A stretch of 64,000 nt of DNA from Blastocladiella emersonii ATCC 22665 (lineage: Eukaryota; Blastocladiomycota; Blastocladiomycetes; Blastocladiales; Blastocladiaceae). Below are positions 44,501 through 55,298 of this stretch, piece by piece (the stretch's first letter is position 1; every line of letters starts with the position of its first letter). The stretch lies in the NCBI GenBank assembly GCA_025594325.1, contig JANHCV010000011.1, forward strand, positions 372,001 to 436,000, given 5' to 3'. The position numbers and the translations under genes were made by a program. The notes under the pieces were generated by a model. That model was given only the letters and a program-made list of their open reading frames with translations. It did not search any database and was not told where the DNA came from.

Positions 44501-45555
44501 GCTGCCGCCGCTATGCCTCGACCCTTCGACCACTGGGAGTACCGCAAGACGGCCACGGACGCAGACATCAACGCGCTCGGGTCGCAGCTGACCAACGCGC
44601 GGATCCGCGGCGTGTCGTCGGCCAAGCTGCGGTACCTCATGTCCCGGCTGCTCGAGCTCGCGCCGGCGGAGAAGTGCATCGTGTTCGCCGAGCTCGACCA
44701 GGAGCTCTACTACGTGGTTCAGCTCGCCGATCTGCTCGGGATCATGTCGATTCTCTGCGCCGCGGGACTGGTGCGTGTTCTCGCCGGGTCCTGGTGCGCC
44801 CTCGTTGACTGACCTTATGTGTGCGTCATGTAGAAGGGCGAAATGGACCCCAAGGAGGCCGTGCGCACCTTCGCTACATCGGACGCGCACCGCGTGTTCA
44901 TCGTGCGGACGTGGATCGGGGTACGCTTCGTCGGCTCGCTCGCTCAAGCGCACGTCCAGGACTCACACGTCGCGCACGTCGTGCGTAGGCCCGCGGCCTC
45001 GACCTGTCAGTCGCGACGCGCGTCTTTTTCCTGTCGCCCGTGTGGCGCTTCGACATCGTGCGGCAGGCCGTCCGCCGCGCGCACCGACTCGGCCAGACCA
45101 AGCCCGTGTTCGTCGAGACGCTCGCAGTCCGCGGCAACGTGCTCGACTACGTCGTCCCCTCGTCATCGTCGTCCGCCACGTCCAACGACCACGGCGACCC
45201 GGAATGGCCCTCGCTCGGCTGGCCGTCGCGCGTCTGGACCGGGATCGCGAAAGCCCGCGCCGCGGCGCGCGCCTCGGGCACGCTCAGCATGGGCGACCTC
45301 CGCGAGCTGCTCGAGATGGTCCCGTTCATGCCGATCGATCCGCGGATGGTCGGCGACGCCGCGGAGCTGGACGCGGGGTGGGACGCGCCCATCGGGCCGC
45401 GCGCGCGGGCGGACGTGATGCTGGGCGTCGAAGAGGAAGAGAATGAGGAGGTGGTCGTGGGCGAGGATGAGCCCGCGTCTGCGTCTCGGAAACGGCCTTC
45501 GTCGACTGAGGGTGGCGAGGAGGAGCCCGCGCGCAAGGCGGTCCGGTTCGAGTAG
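41550..45555 (+). CDS. Snf2-family ATPase/helicase with DEGH box
   Basis: 1188 aa from eight exons: 41550-41634, 41704-43108, 43161-43256, 43315-43766, 43832-43975, 44040-44770, 44834-44920 and 44989-45555. The first exon starts MNQQPGATIALGCILLESDG. Snf2 motifs are complete once spliced: I LAEDMGMGKT, II LIVDEGHKVG (DEGH instead of the usual DEAH), III IVTGTPTTK, then TERTSSQYLFRKENKKEL as in Rad5/Rad16-like proteins, V ARGLDLSVATRVFFLSP, VI QAVRRAHRLGQTK. A CxxC...CxxC pattern around WTCAACA and CYRCGS may bind zinc. The DEGH form and absence of a RING point to the Rad5-related fungal group rather than chromatin remodellers of the SWI/SNF type. The C-terminal tail is acidic then basic. Role in DNA repair or chromatin is inferred. 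Confidence 0.92.
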
Positions 45556-45659
45556 CGTTGCGCGATTCAAGCATGTAAAAAGGTGTATACTATGGAACTA
45601 TGACTTTTTGGGACACTGAGCGGGAGGGAGCAGCAGCAGCGGAGACGGACCGGCCCGTC

Positions 45660-47598
45660 TCACGCGCGCCGCGGCTTCTTGGCCGCGGGCTTCTTCTTGC
45701 TCTTGGGCGAGTCGGCGATGACCGCGGGCGCGTTCTTGGGCTTGCCGTTTGCTGGCGCCGGCGCCGGCGCTGCGGCCTTGGGCTGCTGCTGCTGCTGCTG
45801 CTGCTTCTGCTTCTTGGGCGCGGTGGGCGCCTGCTTGCCCTTCTTGATCTTGGCCGAGGGCTCGGCGACGAGCTCGGGCGCGGGGAACACCTCCTTCTCG
45901 ACGCCCGTCGACGACACGCGCGACGTCGGCTCCGTCTTGTTGAAGAACTTGACCTCGTTGTTGTCGAGGCGCCACTGCACCGACTTGCTGCTCGGGCTGT
46001 CCGCGCCGCCAGTCGACACGCGGGACTCGGCGGCGGCGGCCGACTCGCGCTTCGGCCGCTTGGTCTTGCCGTTGGCGCGCGTGTTCTGCTTGGTCTGCTC
46101 CTTGACGATGGGGGCGGGGGCGGGCGTAGGCGCCGGCGCGGGGTTCTCGTCGACGGCCATAGGCTCCTCCTCCTCGGCGACGTCGTCCTCGGCGATCAGC
46201 TCGGGGATGAAGTCGGCAGAGTCCTCCTCGTCGCTGCTGCACGAGGGAAGGTCCTCCCACACCATGTTGGCGGCCTCCTCGTCGGCCTCCTCGTCGTCCT
46301 CGTCGTCGCTGTCGAGGCCGGCGTCGGCGCGGGACCGTTTCCGGGCGCCGCCGTCGGCAGACTCGTCATTGTCCTCCTCCTCGTCGTCCTCGTCGGACTC
46401 GTCGACGAGCTCGATGTTGTAGCGCGACTTGATCTCCTGGACCAGCGCGTACATGCGGCGGCGGTTGGCGGCCTTAGTCTCCGGGTGACTGGCCACGTCG
46501 AACATGACGGCGAGGATCTCGGGGAAGTAGACCTGCAGCGGCGTCGACCGCAGCACCGTGTCGTCAGCGGTCTCCTCCTCGTCGCCAGCCTTCTCGGCCT
46601 CAGCGGCGGCGGCGGGCGCCTCCTCGGACGACGCGTCGTCCTTGGACTCAGCCTCGGACTCGGCCTCCTCGCTCTCGATCTCGGCGTCGACGATCTGGAT
46701 CAGGCGGTCGAACACGTACTCCTTGACGCGGTCGAAGACGGGCTTGGTCTTGGTCTCGCCGACCATGACGATGAAGGGCATCATGAGCGCCGTGAACACG
46801 TTGGGCGACACGATCGACGTGACCGTCTGCTCGAGCATCTCGACGAACACCTCGATGGTGTGGTAGCGCAGCGAGTCGGAGATGCGGGTCTCGGTCGGGC
46901 TACACGCGTGGTGCGCGAGGTCAGCGGGCGGGTTTTGGGACCGGCAGCGAAGACCGCGGCGTACTTGAGCGGGCCCTCGAGCAGGCACTGGATGAACAGG
47001 TCAAGCGCCTCGTCGTTCCACTCGGCAGCCTCGAGGAGCGCGAACGCGGCGGCGTGCATCTGGCGGAACAGGTAGTAGTACTTGTCGAGGCTACATGGGC
47101 GTCGCGAGATGGTCAGGACCTCGTTCCGCAGCGAGCAACGGCAGAAGGGGCCACGTACCGGAGGCGGTCGAGGTTGTACCACTCGGTGATCATGGTCTGC
47201 CAGAACGCGTTGATGTAGCGCACGCCGAGCTTGGCGGGGAGCTCCTTGGCGAGGCCCGCGAGCTTGCGCGCGAGATCCTGCTGCACGGGCATCTTGTCCG
47301 AGAGCCAGAAGCCTAGACGTGACGATGGCCCACTGTCAGAAGCGGCTCGCAGGGTCCCCGTCATCGCAGCGATCACGTACTGTAGTAGAGCGCCTTCCAC
47401 AGCTTCATCAGGTCAAAGTCGGACATGTCCTCGGGCTGCTCCTTGATCCACGCCGTCAGCGAGCGGAACGCCGCATCGCGCTCCTTCTTCTCTAAAGGCG
47501 GCGGACATGGCGACCGGTCAGGACCGCTCCAACGACGCCGCGACGGTGATGGCGGGCGCACCAATGGCCGCGAGGCGCTTGCCGAGGGTGCTCTCCAT
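45660..47598 (-). CDS. RRP1: Ribosomal RNA processing protein 1 (NNP-1/Nop52 family)
   Basis: 555 aa from exons 47598-47562, 47491-47381, 47312-47159, 47090-46965 and 46899-45660. RRP1 acts in the nucleolus on 27S pre-rRNA during 60S assembly. The Nop52 domain is assembled by splicing: MESTLGKRLAAIEKKERDAAFRSL, DFDLMKLWKALYYSFWLSD, RYINAFWQTMITEWYNLDRLRLDKYYYLFRQM, EGPLNPTETRISDSLRYHTI. The C-terminal half is acidic (SDEDDEEEDNDES; SDDEDDEEADEE) then basic with a run of seven glutamines (about 45783-45803) and ends KKPAAKKPRRA. All four introns are 65-70 nt with TAG acceptors; three start GTACG. Convergent with the Snf2 gene (104 bp). Confidence 0.92.
45783..45803 (+). repeat. (CTG)7 microsatellite
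   Basis: Seven CTG units on the plus strand, coding on the minus strand for seven glutamines in RRP1. A length-variable site is likely. Confidence 0.8.
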
Positions 47599-47871
47599 GG
47601 TGTTTACGTGGGTGGCTTCGTGGTTCCGTCCAGCACAGCGCTTCGTGACTGGGTGCAAGTCCACGAGGGCCAGTGGTGAGCGTTCGTGGCGTTCGCGGTC
47701 GCTGAGCGGCGCGCCTCAGTCACGCGGGGTGGGGTGACGGGTTGCCGGGCAGCCCCACGTCGAGGCTGAAACGTCTCGCGTTCTGTCTCGCACTCGCTCG
47801 CGCTCGCTTCGATGAAACGAAAATGACCGTTTATATGGTGATGTGATATACAACGATGACATGCCGCGCCA

Positions 47872-50128
47872 TCACGCGCGGTTGAGCCCGTCGACCTTGA
47901 CGTCCTTGGGGTACACGACGGCGAACTTGCACACGAGCTCGCGCGTCTGGCCGCCGGCGAGCCCGAGCTCCCACTCGAGCACGCCCGTGTCGCGCGTCAG
48001 CACCGGCACCCGGTCGAGCGCCGCCGCCGCGAGGTCGCTGAGCGAGCCCGACTTGCTGCCGCCGGCCTTGTCCCTTTTCGCGCCGCCAAAGAAGACGGAC
48101 TCGCGGCTGCGCTTGGTCGCCGTCCCGATGCGCGTGAGCGACGGCGGCTGCGCGTCGGCACCCGAACCCGCCGTGTCGTGCTTGCTCGCGCGCACGACGA
48201 CCGCCTTCTCGTCGGGCTCGAGCAGGACCACGGCAATCTCCTGGTGCGTCGAGGACGGGATCTGGTGCGCGAGCTTGACGATGACGGGCGGCTCCGGAAC
48301 CACGGCCGTCGTTGCCGCCGACTCGCCAGCCGCCGCATTCGCGGGTGGAGCAGCGCGCCGGTTGGTCACAACGATGCGCTGCGTGTGAACAATCGAGGTG
48401 CCGCCAGGCGCGGGCGCCGCCGCGCTGTTGCTCGAGCCGCCGCCCGTGAACATGGCGATGCCCGTCTTCTTAGCCGCGCCGACCTCGGTCACCTTCTCGA
48501 CGGGCTTGAGCGAGACCTCGATGGTCGGGTCGACGCCGAGCGCGAGGCTGAGGGTGCCGCTCGGCAGGACGAGCCCGCACTCGGACTTGGCGATGAACGA
48601 CCCGTCGAGGAACACGTTGGCGGAGCCGGGCAGCAGCGTGTACGCGGACGCGTTCTCGGCCTTGCCCGTGAGGTACACCTTGGTCGACAGCTTGGGCGCG
48701 GCCTCGCGCGCCATGGTGAGCGGGAGGTCGAGCACTGCGACCGTGACGCGGTGGTCCTCGCCGTCGGACGGGATCGTGGCGGCTGACGGGATGCGGTACG
48801 ACGTGGCCGTCATGCCCGACGTGACGGCGGCCTGCGGCAGCTGCGGCTTCGGCGGGGGCGCGCGCGGTGCCGACTGCACGCGGGCCGACTTGGCCAGCGG
48901 CGGCGGGGGCGGCGCGCCGTACATCCGAGGAGCTGCCATGTCGGACATGATCGTCACCGACTCCATCATCGGGGCCGCACACGTCACCATGGCGGCGTAG
49001 CAGACCGGGGGCGGCGGGCGGTACTCGTCGACAACCCACGCCGACGCAAACTTGGGCAGCGTGTGGTCAATGGCGGCGACCGAGGCCGTCGACAGCGTCA
49101 GCTCGACGTTGTTCCACGCCTCGGTCGTCGACTGCTTTAGCGTGGCGGCGTAGGTGAGGCGGACGAGTGAGTCGGCCGAGTACACGCGCATATCATAGCG
49201 CGGGGCCCACGACGCGTTGCGCACGACTAGATTCATAGGGGCGGAGGTCAGCAATCGCGCGAGATCAGCGCTGGGGGAGAAGTAGTACCGTAGGTCACAA
49301 CGAGGTCCACCTCGACCTCCTTGTCACCGTCCTTGGCCTCGGCATCGCCGGGCCCCTCGAGGGCGACCTTGATGTACTGGATGGTGCGGTGGGCCGCGTC
49401 CGCGTCGGAGTTGGGGCGGTACTCCTCGGCCGCGATGGCGTCGCGCAGCGCGTCGATGCGCGCGTCGTGGTCGGCAATCGCGCGCTCGAGGCGCACGCGG
49501 GATGCGCCGAGCGACGCAGCCGCCTTGCCGTAGTCGCCCGAGAAGGTGCCAAAGAAGGACGTCGCGGCGGCCTCGAGCGGGCCCGAAGCGGACAAGAACG
49601 GGGTCTGGTCCTTGGCGGCGCGCGCGGCAAACGCGTCGGCGAGGGCGAGGCGGTCCGTGGCAATCGCCAGGTCCTCGCGCAGGTCCTCGACGGCCTCGGT
49701 GAGCGACTCGAGCTCGGCCTTACGGGCCTTGATGCGGGCGTCGCGGGCGGCCGTCTGCGCGTCGAGCTCCGACTCGGGCACCTGCTCCTGCACGCCGTTG
49801 GCGGCGGCGCGGACGAGCTCGACCTCGCACTCGGCGCGCACGTCGGCGATGAGGGCGCGGCCGCGCGCGATCTCAACTCTAGCGGTGGCGGGAATGTGAG
49901 CCAACGCGGCGACGCTTTGTGTGCAAGTAGTCGGGCGTACCGCAGCGTGTCCTGGTCGAGCCCCGTGGTGACGCCGCGCAGCCAGACGTCGGTGGTGCCG
50001 TTGCGGGCGACCTTGACGCCGCGCACGTCGCGCGACACTTCGGCGCGGTCCGAGTAGACGGTGACGCGGCGGACCGGGTGCGCGGCGGCCTCGACGGTGA
50101 TGCGGTTACTGGATGGTGTTGATGACAT
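47872..50128 (-). CDS. DUF4140/DUF4139 domain protein (mucoidy-inhibitor A-like), copy 1
   Basis: 710 aa, exons 50128-49941, 49878-49289 and 49226-47872. The N-terminal DUF4140 domain has HPVRRVTVYSDRAEVSRDV and GLDQDTLRVEIARG. A coiled-coil linker (AELESLTEAVEDLREDLAIA) leads to the DUF4139 beta domain: VTYVVRNASWAPRYDMRVYS, then AATLKQSTTEAWNNVELTLSTA, LPGSANVFLDGSFI and ELGLAGGQTRELVCKFAVVYPKDV near the end. The family is widespread in bacteria and fungi and has no established biochemical role. The first intron falls directly after LDQDTLR in phase 2, exactly as in the second copy at 55299, so the two are duplicates. The middle has a Pro/Gly-rich low-complexity segment. Confidence 0.92.
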
Positions 50129-51973
50129 GGTTGCGTGCGGGCGGATGCATGGGCTGACGGAGCGAGGGCTGCTTTTGAAGAGGGGGAGAGGGAGGGAGCG
50201 AAGCCGACGCCACGCAGCGAGAGCGACGCGTCGAACACTCACCGTTGCGACCGACGCGCCTTCGACTCAACTCCCTCAGCTGCCAAGAACGCTCCTCTCT
50301 CGGAGTCTTCTCTTTTAAAAGCTGGACGAAAGCGCCAGGAGTCGGACGGCGCCGAGATCAGCCGCGGGACGGGACGCGATGCCGGCCAACTCATGGGCTT
50401 CGCCGTGGTCGACGGGGTCGCCGCGAGGACTACGGCGAGGACAACGCCCCATCGTGCGAGGCCGTACGGTGCCGAGATTTCCGTCAAGGGCCGTTATGAA
50501 AGTGCTCGGAGGACAAGCGATGAGACGAGCAACATGCACGAACGACAACGGCAGACGGCCAGAGAAATTGGCCGTTTCGGGCGACGCTTGGCAAGGACTC
50601 GCAGCTAGTTCGTGGAAGGAGCAGAGCCAAAGTAGCAACGCAGTCGCTGACGGGGCAGGACACGGACAAGAGGGCCAAAGTAGCAACATAGCGCTGTCAG
50701 AACGATTCGGCTCCACGGCGCGCCCAAGGAATGGGAGGGCGGCCAAGATCCTCGATGGCACGGCGAGCGCACGAGGGCGCCCGCAGGCGTGCCCGCCTCC
50801 CTTTTCGGAGCCGAATCCATGCATCGTCGTCCAGCGTTCGTATGGTGTCTTGTGTGAGAAACACAAGGTAGATATCTCCTAGATACAAGATCCTAAGAGT
50901 AAAGTCGATGGTGAGCAAAACTGGAGGGCGAGGGCGCGCAGGCTTATATACTCCCTCCCCCGCAGCGGGCGGCACGGCGGCAGGGACCGGGGCGGAGCGC
51001 GCGCACGGGCAGTGGCTCAGCGTGTGTGCGAGGTCACCCGCGCTCAGGTGACCCCGTTGCTGTGGGCTCGAGGGACTTGGGGAAATTTTCACCCCCACCT
51101 CCCCCAGGTTCCGCACAGCCCAGGCGCGTCCGCGTCGAAGGCGGCCGCGGCGCGTCGGACTCTCGCTGGAACGCGTTTTCCTTCTCCAGCGCGCTCGTAC
51201 GGCTGGCCCAAGGCATGAAGAGCATGGATCCGAGCATGCGCAACGGCTGCGGTCTCGTTGCCCCAGCAGTCGCTTGGGGATCGGCGTGTCGGTGCGTCGA
51301 GGCCCCCGCGCGTGTCCTTCAGCGCGATGGTCGCTGACGACGGCGTGGAGGCGCCGTCCTGGATCTTCGTGCCCTGTCCGAGGCCCACCGATCACGTCGC
51401 GCCGGCCTTGGGTCGCGCAGCGAGCCGCCCGGCGTCAACCGCGTCACGTTGCGTCTCGGCACCGCGTGCGCGACGCGCCACATGGGCCAGCGCGCAGGCC
51501 AGCGCGACACGACAGCGAAGGCTCGCGCCCGATGACGACGACGGGCGCGCGCGTGAAACGGTCGGCCGTCCAGCGCGAGCGTGGGGGTTTGCGGCCGCGC
51601 TCCAAACAAGGCACCGGCCGTTGTGATGGTCGCATCACCGAGCGTGGCCGGGAAATGAGGAAGGCGGCTCGCGTTTTCGCTGCTGCAGCGGGTCGGGTCG
51701 GGTCGGGCGACGGCGTGGGCGGCGGCGTGGTTGGTCGCGTTTCCAAGTTTCCCGGCCCTCGTTTTCCTGCCTTCGGCGGCCTGCCTGAACCGGCAACCTT
51801 CCCCCTCGCCACGCGGGCCATGCCGCCCGTTCGCCGGCCCGGCCAACCTTCGCTGCTCCCCGTTCGCCGCGCCCCGCCGACGATATAAACCGGCCGCGCC
51901 CCCCGCTCCTCTCTCTCTCTGCCCAGCACCTGCGTAGACCTCCTCGTCTTCCCTCGCCTTGCACACCTCCGCC
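50129..51973. other. 1.85-kb gene-free region
   Basis: Upstream of the minus-strand DUF4139 gene and of the plus-strand GTPase gene. Open frames are present but show only biased low-complexity translations. A minus-strand TATATAAG element is at about 50943-50950, with no convincing gene downstream. A 14-base direct repeat GCCAAAGTAGCAAC occurs at about 50629 and 50675. No RNA gene was recognised. Confidence 0.45.
51884..51889 (+). promoter_or_regulatory. TATA box of the GTPase gene
   Basis: GACGATATAAACCGG, a consensus TATA element 85-90 nt before ATG 51974, followed by a CT-rich stretch (CCGCTCCTCTCTCTCTCTGCC) at a plausible transcription-start distance. With the very biased codon use this suggests strong expression. 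Confidence 0.6.
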
Positions 51974-54627
51974 ATGAACGGTAGCGATCGCCTCCCTCCC
52001 ACTCCCCGCAACGGCCTCCTCCCTCTCGCTGCCCCCGCCACCGCCCTCGTCGCTGCTCGCACGACGTGGTGGTGACGGCGATCGGTGTTGGGGAGCGGTC
52101 CTCCTATCAACGGCCCATCACTCGACCTCGAACGCGTTGCTCATCACCCGCCCGCCCTTTCGCTCGCTGCCCGCATCTAGGCTTCGCCAACCTCTCGATC
52201 AACGCCAACGGCGCCAACAAGCGCTCGGTCGTCGTGCCCGTGATCGGCACCACCCAGGCCGGCAAGTCGTCGCTGGTCCGCTTCCTGCGCGAGTACGCCG
52301 GCGAGTCGGTCGAGTCGGCCGAGCGCGACGAGCTCATCATCGGCGACGGCATCAACTCGGCCACCCAGCGCTCGCAGCGCTACACGCTCCGCATCCCGCG
52401 CCGCGAGGTGCTCCTCACCCCCCGCAAGGAGCAGCAGCAGAAGAAGACCACCGTCTCGTCGTCGGCCGCCAAGACCTCGTCGACCAAGACCTCGTCGTCG
52501 TCGTCGACCTCCACCTCGTCGACCTCGTCCAAGACCTCGTCGACCTGCTCGTCGGCCTCGACCTGCTCGGGCGCCGCCGCCGCCGCCGCCGTCTCGGCCG
52601 AGGATGCCCTCGCCATCAAGCTCGCCCGCGAGGCCCTCGCCGTCGACGCCGCCGAGGCCTCGGCCGCCGGCCGCGACGAGCAGGCCCGCTCGCTGTACCA
52701 GCTCCTCGCCGAGCTCGAGCGCAACACGGCCGAGGACATTGCCGCCCACAAGGCCGAGTGCACCGGCGCCGCCACCGCCGCCACCTCGACCACCACCACC
52801 ACCAAGCAGCAGACCGCCACCGCCACCAAGACCACCTCGGCCGCCGCTGCCGCCGCCGCCAAGAAGGCCGCCGAGCTCGAGTTCATTGAGCGCCTCGAGG
52901 ACGCGCTCGAGGACCGCGCCTTCGACCTGCGCCTGGCCTCGTTCGGCGCCGACGAGGAGGTGGCCGACGAGGAGGACGTTGTCAAGGAGGAGAAGACCGA
53001 GTTCTCGTTCGAGGCCAAGCGCGAGACGGTCGAGCCCCGCATCGTGCTCGACATCATCGACACCCCCGGCCTGTACGACTCGAACGGCCTCTTCAACCCC
53101 CTGACCGACTTCGAGCACCTGTCGGGCGTCTTCGAGCAGGTGCAGCGCGCCGGCCACGTCTCGGCCCTCGTCTACGTCGTCAACGCCGAGCGCCCCATGG
53201 ACGCTTCGGCCCTCAACGCCCTGACCACGTACCTGACCTCGTTCCGCGAGGTGTGCACCAACCTGGTGGTCGTGCACTCGTCGTACGACGTGCGCCGCAC
53301 GCTGCAGCGCGCCAAGGTGTCGGGCTTCCGCGGCCTGTTCGACCTCGGCCCGCGCGCCGACGAGTTCGACCGCCACCTGGCCCAGCTCGGCTTCGGCGAC
53401 TTCCGCGCCATCCACGTGCCCATGAACAACCTGGCCCTGGCCGGTGCCCGCGCCGGCATCCGCGCCGTGTCGTACGAGGCGGCCAACCACCTCATCGACG
53501 TGCTCGAGCAGCTCGCCACGGTCCCCGTCGCGCCCCTCAAGGCCGTGACCCTCGTCAAGCCCCGCCTGGTCCAGGACCTCGAGGCCGAGCTCGAGCTCGT
53601 GCTGTCGGCGCGCCTCGAGGCGCTCCGCCGCGAGGTGATTGCCGAGCGCGTGCGCGAGATCGAGGTGGCCGCCGCCGCCGAGAAGCTCGCCTCGCTCCGC
53701 GCCGAGCTGATGCGCGTCGACTCGGTCCTCGGCCGCCTCGACACCGAGATCCTGGTCGAGTTCGCCGCCCGCACGGCCAAGCCCGTGGTCCTGGCCGCCC
53801 CCGCGGTCGCGTACTACGAGGAGGTGCTCGGCGCGTCGCCCTACGAGTGGACGGTCGCCGGCCGCACCCTGTACCCGGCCACGGCCTCGGTCCTCGGCTG
53901 GTCCAAGCTCCTGCCCGCCGCCGCGGCCACCACGACCACCACCGAGGTGACGCGCAAGGCGTCGTCGTCGCTGTTCGGCGGCTACTCGTCGGCCTCGACG
54001 GTCACCACGACCAAGACGCAGCGCATCCCCGCTGCCCTGGCCACGATCGCGGTCGAGTCGGCTGCGTTCCCGATCCGCGAGGTGCGCGAGATCCTGCCGT
54101 CGTTCCCCGTGGCGATCCGCCGCCGCGTGACCGGCGACCGCCGCTTCGAGCTCGTGGTCGAGTCGGCGTACGCGTCGCTGGCCGGCGCCGCCTTCGCCGA
54201 CAAGATCGTCGCCAAGCTGTACACGTACCGCCGCGACATGTACGCTCGCGAGATTGCCGAGCTCCGCGCCCGCCGCGCCGCGCTCATCGAGGAGCTGACG
54301 ATCCGCAAGTCGGCCGTCGTTGCCATGCTCCAGCCCATGGCCGAGCGCCGCCTCTCGTACATCCAGTTCGAGGCGCGCGCCGCCGCCGTGACCCGCGCCC
54401 TCGCCGCCGTCAAGGCCGAGCGCGTGCCCGTCGAGTTCTTCCTCGGCGCCCGCGACCTGTACCGCGAGATTGCCGTCAAGGCCTTTGTCGCGCCCCGCAA
54501 CGCCATCGCCTTCCACGGCGCCGCCGGTGTCGCCCAGGCCGCGTTCACGATCGACCGCGCCGCCATGGAGCCCCGCCTCCTCGAGTCGCTCGCCCAGCAG
54601 TACGAGGAGTTCTTCGTCTCGCACTAA
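51974..54627 (+). CDS. P-loop GTPase-like protein with Ser/Thr-rich inserted loop
   Basis: 817 aa from a 7-nt first exon (51974-51980, Met-Asn-) and exon 52181-54627; the 200-nt intron is the longest in the window. G1 is IGTTQAGKSS (residues 24-33) and G3 is IIDTPGLYD (about 294-301). Between them lie about 260 residues: a Ser/Thr/Lys low-complexity stretch (about residues 85-135), helices and a second Thr/Ala-rich linker. After G3 come FEQVQRAGHVSALVYVVNAE and NLVVVHSSYD, resembling AIG1/septin-like GTPases, then a coiled-coil rich half. It resembles an expanded G-domain family of early-diverging fungi. Codon use is almost uniformly C-ending, even in the low-complexity parts. No catalytic NKxD motif is obvious. 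Confidence 0.8.
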
Positions 54628-55298
54628 GTTGCCCTCCCCCTTCCCTCCCTTGTGTGTACACATTCCCCTCGCTCCGCTCCTCACCCTGTACCCTACCCTA
54701 CCAAGTTGCACGAATGATGCCCTGTTGATGACCTAAAAGATGAACGTTTTGCTTGTTGAACAACTTTTCTCGTCTCTCTTCGTGTGCTCTTGAGTGATGC
54801 TGGTCTTGGTCAGTCTTGCCCGGCAACTGCCCTCATTTCTCGCTCGTTCGCCACGGCTACGGTCCCCTGAGATCGAAACTGGCCACGTCGAGAACGGCGT
54901 TCATGGCCGTGTTCGTTGAGCTGGCCGAAGCGGGCTCTCGCCGACCCAGGCGTCGCTCGCGGCGGCGAGTCGACACGGCGTCAGGCGGGCCAGGGTCGCG
55001 GGGACCCGAAGAGGAGCGCGTCTTGGCGCTGCGCCGCCGTCGTGCGTGGTGTCGACTCACCTCAGCTTGAGTCGCCGTTGCGAAGAACGGGGACTCGCCT
55101 TCCCGCCTCAACGACGACGGCGGCACGGCGGACGGGGAGGAACGAGAAGAGAGAAGGCCCTGGAGAAGGCCGACGCGTCGCGTTTCCGCTTCGCGGGCGG
55201 CGAGCCGTCAAAACGGGGACGCGCCCTCGCCGCTCCCTCCGCTCCCCCACACACGCATCGCTCCACACCACACCCTGCAACGTAACATCACACCAACC
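54628..55298 (+). other. Intergenic region downstream of the GTPase gene
   Basis: 671 bp. The first 150 bp are T-rich and look like the GTPase 3' UTR (TTGTGTGTACACATTCCCC; GAACGTTTTGCTTGTTGAAC). The remainder is the upstream region of the second DUF4139 gene, with one ACGCGT near 55171. No gene is seen. Confidence 0.45.

Noticed and set aside
50315-50866. 183-residue minus-strand frame downstream of a TATATAAG element
   Set aside because: Cys/Pro/Ser-rich translation without family features; kept only as part of the gene-free region.
52177-54711. 844-residue minus-strand frame opposite the GTPase gene
   Set aside because: Gly-rich antisense shadow; the plus strand has P-loop and DTPG motifs, a TATA box and an intron.
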